Below are positions 34,872-43,300 of a stretch of 64,000 nucleotides of DNA, piece by piece. The position numbers were made by a program, and so were the translations under genes. Location: NCBI RefSeq assembly GCF_019656315.1, contig NZ_BPLU01000038.1:310001-374000 (forward strand), in the 5' to 3' direction. The notes beneath the pieces were generated by a model. It was not told where the DNA came from, made no database searches, and was given only the letters and a program-made list of their open reading frames with translations. Position 1 is the first letter of the stretch, and the number at the start of each line of letters is the position of its first letter. The DNA comes from Flavobacterium sp. UMI-01 (lineage in GTDB: Bacteria; Bacteroidota; Bacteroidia; Flavobacteriales; Flavobacteriaceae).

Positions 34872-36337
34872 AATTCTTGAATTTCTAACAAGTTTTTGAT
34901 TTCAGTCTCTATTCCGTTTTTCTCAATAGCTTCTATATTTTTGGCTACAGCCAAAGATAAACCTGCCATTGCATCTAGGTTTTGTCCCCAAATAGCAGTA
35001 TTCGAAAGAATAGTTTGCACTAATTGAATAGTAGTAATTTCACCCGCCTCTCTTTGTTTCCAAGTTTCCTTGAAAAAATCCAAAGTGGGTTGCGCATCAT
35101 TAACCGCAATTGCTTCGCCATTAAATTCTCCTTTGTAAAAACGGATTAAACAGGATAATGAAAACACAATTCGTTTAGGCAACTCATTATAAGCAGCGGT
35201 ATATTCGCTTAAAGCGGGAAACAAACGCGCCATGAATTTAGAGGTACTATTCAACGAAATACTAATCAAGAAATGCTTGAGTGTAGGATTCTTGAAGCGG
35301 TCCAAAACGGCGTTGACAAAATAGTTTAATTCTTTTTCAGAGAAATTTTGAAGGGTTTTCGTGATTTCTTCGGATAAAACTTCGTTTACAAATTGCAGCA
35401 TCAAAGGAGTATCCATCGACTCTTTAACCGTGCGTAATCCTGACAAATACGCCACTGGAACTAGGGAAGTATGCGCTCCGTTTAAGATACGTACTTTCAT
35501 TTCGCGATACGCACGAGCATCATTTACAAACTGAACATTCAAATTTGTTTTTGCAAAAGGCAATTCGGCTTGAACCATTGCTGGCCCTTGAATAATCCAA
35601 CTGTGATAGTCCTCACCAGCAACTAATAATTTATCATCAAAACCTATTTGATTCAAAATAGCATTTGCTCTGTCGGAAGGATAACCCGAAACAATTCGGT
35701 CCACCAAAGTATTACAGAAATAGTTGGAGTTATTCAACCATTCGATAAAAGCCTCTGACAAATTAAAATGTTTAGCATATTGCAAAAGTGTGGCATGTAA
35801 AGCGTCTCCGTTTTGTTCAATCAATTCACAAGGCATGATGATGCAACCTTTGGTCTTATCTCCGTTGAAAAATTGAAAACGATGGTGCAACCAGACAATC
35901 AATTTTGCTGGAAATTCATGTGGAGGATTATCATTGAAAGCATCTGATTCCGAAAATTTAATTCCAGACTCAGTTGTATTGGATACAATGAATCTTAAAT
36001 CAGTACTTTCAGCCAATTTTAAATATTCCTCCCATTGGGTATAAGGCTGAATCACTCGGCTAACGCTTTCGACTAAGCTAACAGTGGAAACTAATTCCCC
36101 ATTTCTAATGCCGTCCAAAGCCACGTGAAACAAACCCTCTTGTTCTTTTAATTCGTCATAATCCCCTCTTTTAGTCGGTTTGATGATGACAATACTTCCG
36201 TTGAAGTTGGTTTCTTTGTTCAAAACATCAAACATCCAATCCGTAAAAGCACGTAGAAAGTTTCCACCACCAAATTGCATTACTCTTTCTGGAGCTGTGT
36301 TTGTTTTGTTTGTTGTTGTTCTATTTAATTTTTGCAT
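34862..36337 (-). CDS. uxaB: Tagaturonate reductase (mannitol dehydrogenase family)
   Basis: A 491-residue protein from MQKLNRTTTNK. The longer frame to 36394 would read through the hairpin repeat, so the inner Met is preferred. N-terminal Rossmann domain: VMQFGGGNFLRAFTDWM; then IVSNTTESGI, ARAYREMKVRILNGAHTSL (catalytic Lys/His region of mannitol dehydrogenases). UxaB reduces D-tagaturonate to D-altronate with NADH. This is the central evidence that the pathway runs through L-galactonate rather than L-fuconate. It overlaps the lactonase gene and is separated from the dehydratase by an 84-bp spacer with a strong hairpin. Confidence 0.92.
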   Translation of the reverse strand: MQKLNRTTTNKTNTAPERVMQFGGGNFLRAFTDWMFDVLNKETNFNGSIVIIKPTKRGDYDELKEQEGLFHVALDGIRNGELVSTVSLVESVSRVIQPYTQWEEYLKLAESTDLRFIVSNTTESGIKFSESDAFNDNPPHEFPAKLIVWLHHRFQFFNGDKTKGCIIMPCELIEQNGDALHATLLQYAKHFNLSEAFIEWLNNSNYFCNTLVDRIVSGYPSDRANAILNQIGFDDKLLVAGEDYHSWIIQGPAMVQAELPFAKTNLNVQFVNDARAYREMKVRILNGAHTSLVPVAYLSGLRTVKESMDTPLMLQFVNEVLSEEITKTLQNFSEKELNYFVNAVLDRFKNPTLKHFLISISLNSTSKFMARLFPALSEYTAAYNELPKRIVFSLSCLIRFYKGEFNGEAIAVNDAQPTLDFFKETWKQREAGEITTIQLVQTILSNTAIWGQNLDAMAGLSLAVAKNIEAIEKNGIETEIKNLLEIQELWQ

Positions 36338-36357
36338 TTTTTTTAATTTAGGTTCTG

Positions 36358-36404
36358 AGGTACTAAGGTGCTGAGTTTCTAAGATTCTCAGCACCTTAGT
36401 GCCT
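36358..36404. repeat. Strong intra-operon hairpin between uxaA and uxaB
   Basis: Perfect 14-bp arms ACTAAGGTGCTGAG (36362-36375) and complement (36387-36400), with an 11-base loop, extend a few pairs further with one wobble. Adjacent CTTAGT/CTTAGC hexamers repeat. No T run follows on the minus strand. It looks like an intergenic repeat or mRNA-stabilising structure rather than a terminator. Confidence 0.75.
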
Positions 36405-36421
36405 TAGCATCTTAGTATCTC

Positions 36422-38071
36422 CTATAAAGAAATCCCTCTTTTCCAAGGAATAAAGTCGTTTTGCCCTTTGATTTCGGCTTTCGAAATTTCGCCATTTGCT
36501 ACTCTGATAATATGTTCTAAGATGTTTTCGCCCATGGTTTCAATCGTGTCTTCACCTGTGATGACCGTTCCTGCATTGATATCAATGATGTCGTTCATTT
36601 TATTAAAAAGAGTGGTATTGCTCGATAATTTCAACACTGGTGCAATAGGATTTCCTGTAGGCGTTCCTAAACCAGTGGTAAAAACCACCACATTACAACC
36701 AGAACCCGCTAAGGCTGTGGTACTTTCTACATCATTTCCAGGCGTACAAAGCAAGTTCAAACCTGGTTTTCTTATTTTTTCGGTATAATCCAATACTTGA
36801 GCGACTGGTGAAGTTCCTCCTTTTTTGGCAGCACCTGCTGATTTCATTGCATCGGTAATTAATCCGTCTTTGATATTTCCTGGCGAAGGGTTGTTTTCGA
36901 ATCCGGAACCTACGGCAACGGCAGCAGCAGAATAGGCTCTCATCAATTGAGAGAACTTTTTAGCATCTTCTTCGGTTTTACATCTGTTGATGATGTCTTG
37001 TTCGACACCGTTTAATTCAGGAAATTCCGAAAGTACGGGTGAACCTCCAATAGCGGCTAGTAAATCAGAAGCATACCCAAGGGAAGGATTGGCTGAAATA
37101 CCAGAAAATCCATCGGAACCACCACATTCTAATCCCAAAACAATTTTGCTGATAGGAGCTGGTTGGCGAACGATTTTATTGGCTTCAATTAATCCTAAAA
37201 AAGTATGTTTTACAGCCTCTTCAATCAATTGACGCTCGCTCGCACTTTTTTGTTGTTCTAAATAATGGATTGTTTTTTTACAGTTTGGATCTCTGTCTTC
37301 AATCGCTTTTTGAAGCATATGAATTTGGGCATTTTGACACCCTAAACTAAAGATAGTTGCTCCAGCCACATTTGGATTCGTAATATAGCCTGCCAACAAA
37401 TTACAAAGTGCTTCCGAATCTTGACGGATGCCTCCACAACCACCATCGTGTTTCAAGAATTTGATGCCGTCCACATTCGGGAAAAGTCGGTTTTTAGCGA
37501 TTTCCTCTTTAGTTGAAATAATGGGCGTATTCAGGATATCTTCAGCACTTGCTCCAGCTTTGTATTGCTGGATCAAAGCATCGGTATCCACAGCAAAATC
37601 TTTGACCGTTTCGTATCCTAATTTCTCTGCTAATGCCCCTTCCAGCACATCAATATTTCTGTTTTCACAAAAAGTAAGTGGAATCACTAACCAGTAGTTT
37701 CTTGTTCCTACACTGCCATCTTCCCTGTGAAAACCGTTGAAAGTACGTCCTTCAAATTTTGAAGTGTCAGGAGCGTTCCAAACAAATTTTTCATTGCAGT
37801 CATTAAAATCTGCCGAAGCGTGTTTGGTATTTTCTATGGTTATCGCTTCTCCTTTTTGAATAGGCAACATGGCTTTTCCAATCAGCACACCGTACATATA
37901 AATTTCGTCACCCACAGCTAAATCAACGGTGGTGAATTTATGTTTTTGTTTGATGTTTTGTACCAAAGTAATTTCGTCTCCGTTATGCGGAATAACAGTT
38001 CCCTTAGGTAAATCAATTAAGGCCGCAATAATGTTGTCTTTGGGATGTATTTGTACAAATGTTTTTGACAT
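36422..38071 (-). CDS. uxaA: Altronate dehydratase
   Basis: A 549-residue UxaA-family protein with an N-terminal SAF domain (about 1-100, IHPKDNIIAALIDLPKGTVI) and the C-terminal dehydratase domain: NGFHREDGSVGTRNYWLVIP, LKHDGGCGGIRQDSE, LGLECGGSDGFSGISANPSL. Conserved Cys residues in these segments bind the metal. UxaA removes water from D-altronate to give 2-keto-3-deoxy-D-gluconate. The kinase and aldolase that finish the route are not in the window. It lies 11 bp downstream of the zinc dehydrogenase gene. Confidence 0.93.
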   Translation of the reverse strand: MSKTFVQIHPKDNIIAALIDLPKGTVIPHNGDEITLVQNIKQKHKFTTVDLAVGDEIYMYGVLIGKAMLPIQKGEAITIENTKHASADFNDCNEKFVWNAPDTSKFEGRTFNGFHREDGSVGTRNYWLVIPLTFCENRNIDVLEGALAEKLGYETVKDFAVDTDALIQQYKAGASAEDILNTPIISTKEEIAKNRLFPNVDGIKFLKHDGGCGGIRQDSEALCNLLAGYITNPNVAGATIFSLGCQNAQIHMLQKAIEDRDPNCKKTIHYLEQQKSASERQLIEEAVKHTFLGLIEANKIVRQPAPISKIVLGLECGGSDGFSGISANPSLGYASDLLAAIGGSPVLSEFPELNGVEQDIINRCKTEEDAKKFSQLMRAYSAAAVAVGSGFENNPSPGNIKDGLITDAMKSAGAAKKGGTSPVAQVLDYTEKIRKPGLNLLCTPGNDVESTTALAGSGCNVVVFTTGLGTPTGNPIAPVLKLSSNTTLFNKMNDIIDINAGTVITGEDTIETMGENILEHIIRVANGEISKAEIKGQNDFIPWKRGISL

Positions 38072-38082
38072 GATAAACGGTA

Positions 38083-39096
38083 TTAGGAATTAAATTCGAC
38101 AGTGGCTTTGATAACACCTGTTGCAGGATTTAACCAGCTATCAAAATTTGCAATCATCTCCGTAAAAGGAACTGTATGTGTGATGAAAGAATCTGTTGGG
38201 AATTGATCCAATACATTGATTACGTGTTCAAAATCCTCTGTAGTGGCATTACGACTGCACATCAAAGTCATTTCTTTGGCGTGAATGGCAGGGTGCGTAT
38301 AAGTCAGTTCCCCTTTGGATAAACCCACTAGTACAAAACGACCACCGTGTGACATATAATTAGGTGCCGATTCTAATGCTCCTTTGTGTCCAGAAGCATC
38401 AAAAACCGCTGTACATAAATCGCCATTGGTAATTTCTTTAATCGCTTCAACAGCATTTTCGCCTGCTACAACCGTATAATCAACTCCAATTTTTTCTTTG
38501 GCGTAAGCCAAACGCTGTTCGTTCATATCGATAGCGATTACTTTCGCACCTGCAATTTGGGCTAGTTTCATAATCCCAATTCCAATAGGACCACAACCAA
38601 TAACCGCTACTGTTTCACCAGCAACAATTCCAGCTCTACGTACCGCATGTGCACCAATAGCAAGCGGTTCAACAATCGCCATTTGGTCATTTGACAAATG
38701 ATTCGCTGGCAATAAAATGTTAGCAGGAACGGTAATTTGTTCTTGCATACCGCCATCAGTATGCACTCCTAATACTCTAATATTGGTACAACAATTGGTT
38801 TTTCCATTACGACACGCAATACATTCTTGACAACTGATATAAGGCATCACCACCACTTTATCACCTGCTTTGATTCCTCTTGGGTTATCCCCAATTTCTA
38901 AAACAGTTGAAGCCAATTCGTGTCCTAAAATTCTTGGATAAGTAAAAAAAGCTTGATTGCCACTATAGGCGTGCAAATCGGTTCCGCAAATTCCAACTTT
39001 ATTGATTTGTAATAAAGCTTCGTTTTCTTTTCTGATAGGAGCTTCTTTTTCTTTCAGTAAAAATTCTCCTGGCTTTTCGCAAACAATGTATTTCAT
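38083..39096 (-). CDS. Zinc-dependent MDR dehydrogenase, probable L-galactonate 5-dehydrogenase
   Basis: A 337-residue medium-chain dehydrogenase. The catalytic zinc site is GICGTDLHAYSG with GHELAS. The structural zinc site is the four-Cys cluster CQECIACRNGKTNCC. The NAD site is AVIGCGPIGIGIM. E. coli LgoD (YjjN), of the same family, oxidises L-galactonate at C5 to D-tagaturonate, and that is the step missing between the lactonase and uxaB. It is first gene of the operon; its start lies 26 bp from a perfect 20-bp LacI-type operator. Other sugar-alcohol dehydrogenase roles are possible but fit the neighbours less well. Confidence 0.88.
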   Translation of the reverse strand: MKYIVCEKPGEFLLKEKEAPIRKENEALLQINKVGICGTDLHAYSGNQAFFTYPRILGHELASTVLEIGDNPRGIKAGDKVVVMPYISCQECIACRNGKTNCCTNIRVLGVHTDGGMQEQITVPANILLPANHLSNDQMAIVEPLAIGAHAVRRAGIVAGETVAVIGCGPIGIGIMKLAQIAGAKVIAIDMNEQRLAYAKEKIGVDYTVVAGENAVEAIKEITNGDLCTAVFDASGHKGALESAPNYMSHGGRFVLVGLSKGELTYTHPAIHAKEMTLMCSRNATTEDFEHVINVLDQFPTDSFITHTVPFTEMIANFDSWLNPATGVIKATVEFNS

Positions 39097-39121
39097 TTTA
39101 TTTTTTTGTTTTTATTATTAT

Positions 39122-39141
39122 CTGTTCAAACGTTTGAACAG
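39122..39141. promoter_or_regulatory. LacI-family operator of the catabolic operon
   Basis: A perfect 20-bp palindrome CTGTTCAAACGTTTGAACAG with central CG is typical of LacI/GalR operators. It covers the likely -7 region (AACGTTTG on the minus strand) of the seven-gene operon. Confidence 0.9.
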
Positions 39142-39244
39142 TTTTTGAAAAATAAAAGATTTTGGAAATCTTTAAATTAGTATTTATTCGTAAAATCCTG
39201 TATTCGTTTAGGTTTCAGTTGTTTCCTTATTGTATTCTGATATT

Positions 39245-39274
39245 TTGTTTTTAATAAAAAAGAATCTATATTTG
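39245..39274 (+). promoter_or_regulatory. Promoter of the LacI-family regulator
   Basis: TTG (39245-39247), a 19-bp spacer and TATATTTG (39267-39274) form a textbook Bacteroidota promoter. Its -7 box lies inside the second operator, implying autoregulation. Confidence 0.75.
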
Positions 39275-39298
39275 TTCAAACGATTGAACAAATATAGA
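39265..39298. promoter_or_regulatory. LacI-family operator at the regulator's own promoter
   Basis: Perfect 15-bp arms (39265-39279 and 39284-39298) flank ACGA. The core TTGTTCAAACGATTGAACAA differs from the operator at 39122 in only a few bases. Confidence 0.9.
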
Positions 39299-39304
39299 AA
39301 GAAA

Positions 39305-40339
39305 TTGGAAATAAAAAAAAAATCAACCATAAAAGATATTGCTAATGCTTTGGACTTGACTCCCTCAGCGGTGTCAAAAGCATTAAGTGATCATCCTAGA
39401 ATTAGTGATAAAACCAAAGAAGCGGTGCGACAAATGGCGATCGAATTGGATTATCAACCCAACTATTTATCGAGTGCCTTACGCAAAGGAAAAAGCAATT
39501 TAGTGGGAGTAATCATTCCGCGAGTAAATAGTAATTTCTTTTCGTCAGTGGTTCAAGAGATGGAAGATGTCTTGAACGCAAATGGCTATAATATGGTGAT
39601 GACACAATCCAACGAATTGTATAAAAAAGAATGTCAAAGCATTGACTCTCTATTAGGAATTCAGGTGGATGGCATTATTGCCTCGATGGCAAATGAGACT
39701 ATCAATTTAGAATATTACGAGAAAATAAAATCCAAAGGAGTCACCTTAATTTTGTTTGATAGAGGTGAGGACGAACTTAATGTGGACTATGTAGGGATTG
39801 ATGATTATAAAAGTAGTCATTTGATTGTAGAACATTTAGTAAGTCAAAATTGCAAACGAATAGCCCATATTGCTGGTTTCAACCATATTCGGATTTATAA
39901 AGACAGGATTATAGGATTTAGAGATGCTATGGAAAAAGCAAGACTGCCCATTCAAGAGGAAATGATTATTGAAAGCAATTTACGTGTGGAAGATGGTAGG
40001 AGAATAATGAAAGAATTATTAGCTTTACCAGAACGCCCAGATGCTGTTTATGCCGCTGGGGATTATGCCGCACTAGGAGCTTTACAGGTCCTTCTTGAAG
40101 AAGGTATAAAAGTTCCCGAAGAGATAGCATTGGTAGGATTTAGTGATGAACCTTTCACTTCATTGGCTAAACCGTCTATTTCTACCATCAATCAACATAG
40201 TACTCAAATAGGAAAATTAGCTGCTGAAGCATTTTTAGAAAGAATGAAAAATCCGAAAAAGAAAACGAGTTTGAATAAAATAATTTTAACTCCTGAATTG
40301 ATTATTAGAGAATCTTCTAGTAAAAAAGTATTGTACTAA
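39305..40339 (+). CDS. LacI/GalR-family transcriptional repressor of the L-galactose operon
   Basis: A 344-residue regulator. The helix-turn-helix STIKDIANALDLTPSAVSKAL is at the N-terminus, followed by the hinge and a periplasmic-binding-protein-like effector domain (LVGVIIPRVNSNFFSSVVQE onward). The start is set at TTG 39305 in LEIKKKSTIK. The longer ATG frame from 39230 lies upstream of the -7 box at 39267-39274 and contains the operator, so it would not be transcribed. It is divergent from the catabolic operon, with one operator on each side. L-galactose or a pathway intermediate is the likely inducer. Confidence 0.92.
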   Translation: MEIKKKSTIKDIANALDLTPSAVSKALSDHPRISDKTKEAVRQMAIELDYQPNYLSSALRKGKSNLVGVIIPRVNSNFFSSVVQEMEDVLNANGYNMVMTQSNELYKKECQSIDSLLGIQVDGIIASMANETINLEYYEKIKSKGVTLILFDRGEDELNVDYVGIDDYKSSHLIVEHLVSQNCKRIAHIAGFNHIRIYKDRIIGFRDAMEKARLPIQEEMIIESNLRVEDGRRIMKELLALPERPDAVYAAGDYAALGALQVLLEEGIKVPEEIALVGFSDEPFTSLAKPSISTINQHSTQIGKLAAEAFLERMKNPKKKTSLNKIILTPELIIRESSSKKVLY

Positions 40340-40363
40340 AAAACAATTTAATACCACTATAGA

Positions 40364-43300
40364 ATGCCTAAACTAACTAACCCAACCCGCTCCTACTCTT
40401 GTTCCACCCTACTTAAAACATTCTTTTTATTGTTTTTTGCTATGCAGCTTAGTGCACAAGAAGAAAACAGCTTCATACATCTAAATACCGATAACGGTTT
40501 GTCTCAAAGCGATATCAATACCATCTATCAAGACAAACAAGGTTTTATGTGGTTTGGAACTCATGATGGTCTTAATAAATATGATGGTTATAATTTTTCC
40601 GTTTATAAACCTGATTTAAATGATAAAAAAAGTATCAGTAGTAACTTAGTCTGGAAAATTGTTGAAGACCAGCATAATAATTTATGGATTGGAACTACTG
40701 GTGGTGGACTGAATTTTTTTGATAAAAAAACAGAAACATTTACTCATTTTAAAAATGAAGTTGGTAATAACTTGAGTATTGTAAGCAATACTATTAGTTC
40801 TTTACTTATCGATAAAAAAAATAGATTATGGATAGGTACTCCCAAAGGAATTGACATGCTTGATTTAAACAAACCCATAAAAAACGCTGTTTTTAATCAT
40901 TATGAAATTAATCTAAAACAACATATAAATTCATGGGATGGTAGTAACGTCAATAGTATATTTGAAGATAGTAAAAATAACATTTGGGTTGGCAGTAAGT
41001 TTGGTTTATTTAAACTAGTAAAAAACAGACAGGGAGAAAACTATTTTGAGCACACAGGACTAATTAACATCTCTGTCAGAAGTATCACTGAAGATGAATT
41101 TGGCAGACTGATTATCGGAGCTCATAACGGATTGCATATCATATCTTCAAAAAACAACAAGATAGCTGTTGATGTAATTAGTAATGAAGTTTTTACCTGC
41201 TTACTCTCTACCAAAGGATATTTGTGGGCGGGGAGTTCAAATGGATTGTCTCGTTTTGAAAATGCTTCTACTTTAAAACTGCCTTATCTGATCAAAAAAT
41301 ATAGTTATGATCCCAAAAATCCTGAACTAGGTTTAAGTAAAAGTGATGTTAAATCATTGTTTTTAGATAAAGGGGGCATACTTTGGATTGGTGTAAATGG
41401 TGGGGGTGTCAACAAATTCAATCCCAACGTTAAAAGATTTAAACATATCAAAAAAACGCTTAACCCATCAAGTCTTTCTAACGATAAAGTACGTTGTATT
41501 TTTGAAGATAGTAATCAATATATGTGGATTGGTACTGAAGGAGGAGGTCTGAATTATATTAAAAAAGGACAAAAATATGTTGATTTTACTAATTTACTTT
41601 CCACACTTAAGATATTTGCCTTAGCAGAAGTAAAAGAAGGCAATTCTAAAAAATTACTTATTGGTGCCGAAGGAACTAACGGATTATACGAATTAGATAT
41701 TACCCATCCCAATTCAATATCAAAAGCTCAAATTAAAAATATAAAACAAATAGACCATAGTGTCTTTTCCATTTTAGTAGATTCTAAGAAAAATGTTTGG
41801 ATAGGAACCTACAACGGCGGTGTTCATCGATGGTTGGCAACGGAAACAACTGGAGTTTACAAAAAAGATATTCTATACCAAAATAGCAATCGACCAACAA
41901 GTATCTCGAACAACATCATACGTTCTATATACGAAGATAGCAAAGGAAATATCTGGTTTGGGACAGCAGATGGACTCAATAAACTACCTGCACACCAGAT
42001 AAGGAAAAACAATCCTAATTTTGAAATTTTCAAAAACAAGACTAATGATCCATCTAGTTTAAGTCATAATTATATTTTGGCCATTCATGAGAGTCGCTAT
42101 GGTGATTTATGGATAGGAACGTTTGGAGGAGGACTAAACAAATTGATCCCTGCTAAAATTGGAAAAGAGGAAAGTTTTAAATCTTATTCTGAGAAAGACG
42201 GACTTCCAAACAATGTAATCAAAGGTATATTAGAAGATAGTTATGGTAATCTCTGGCTATCCACTAATAAGGGACTGTCTCGCTTTACGATCAAATCTGA
42301 AAAATTCAAAAACTATGATGTTAATGATGGTTTACAAAGTAATGAATTTAGTGAATTAGCCTATCTCAAGAGATCAAATGGTGAATTACTTTTTGGTGGA
42401 ATAAATGGTTTTAACACTTTTTATCCTAATCAAATTAAAGACAACTTAGTGAAACCCAAAACAGTTTTCACTTCCTTCTCCATTTTCAATAAACCTATCG
42501 CAATAGGGGAAGAATTTAACGGCAGAGTTATTTTAAATCAATCCATTAATACTATCGATGAAATAGAATTATTGTACAGTGAAAACAGCTTTTCTGTGGA
42601 ATTTTCATCCTTGAATTATACTGCTCCTAGAAAAAATAGTTATGCCTATAAACTAGAAGGTTTTAATGACGAATGGATTTATACTTCCTACAAAAACAGA
42701 CTGGCTACATATACCAATTTAGCACCTGGAACCTATACTTTATTGGTTAAATCCTCTAACAATGATGGGATTTGGAATGAAACTCCCGCCTCAATAAAAA
42801 TTACTGTTGTTCCTCCGTTTTGGAGAACAAATTTTGCCTATTTTATTTATTTTATAGTATTTATAGGTTTTTTAATGGCTCTTAGAAGGTTTGAAATTAT
42901 TCGTTCTGCCAAAAAACATCAATTGGAATTAGAAGTATTTGAAAAAGAAAAACACGATGAAATGCATCGTTTGAAATTAGAGTTTTTTACCAATATTTCT
43001 CATGAATTCAGAACCCCTTTAACTTTAATAAAAGGCCCTTTAGAATATTTACAAAAAAATAGCGGTACAATTTCAAAAGAGAAAGTCAACGAACAATATG
43101 GAATCATGCATAAAAACATTGATTACCTTTTGCGATTGGTAAATCAATTGTTAGATTTCCGCAAAATGGACAAGGGGAAACTGGATTTAATAGTTTGGAA
43201 AAGCAACCTTTTAGAATTCTTGAAATTAGTTGGCGAACCCTTTCAGTTTTTGAGCCATAAAAAAAATATTGACTTTAAAATCAATTCAAAAATTGAAAAC

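Noticed and set aside
31317..39096. Reading the operon as L-fucose or fucoidan catabolism because of FucP, mutarotase and GH29.
   Set aside because: L-fuconate cannot yield tagaturonate or altronate, and no fuconate dehydratase, fucose isomerase, fuculokinase or aldolase is present. uxaA and uxaB fit L-galactose instead.
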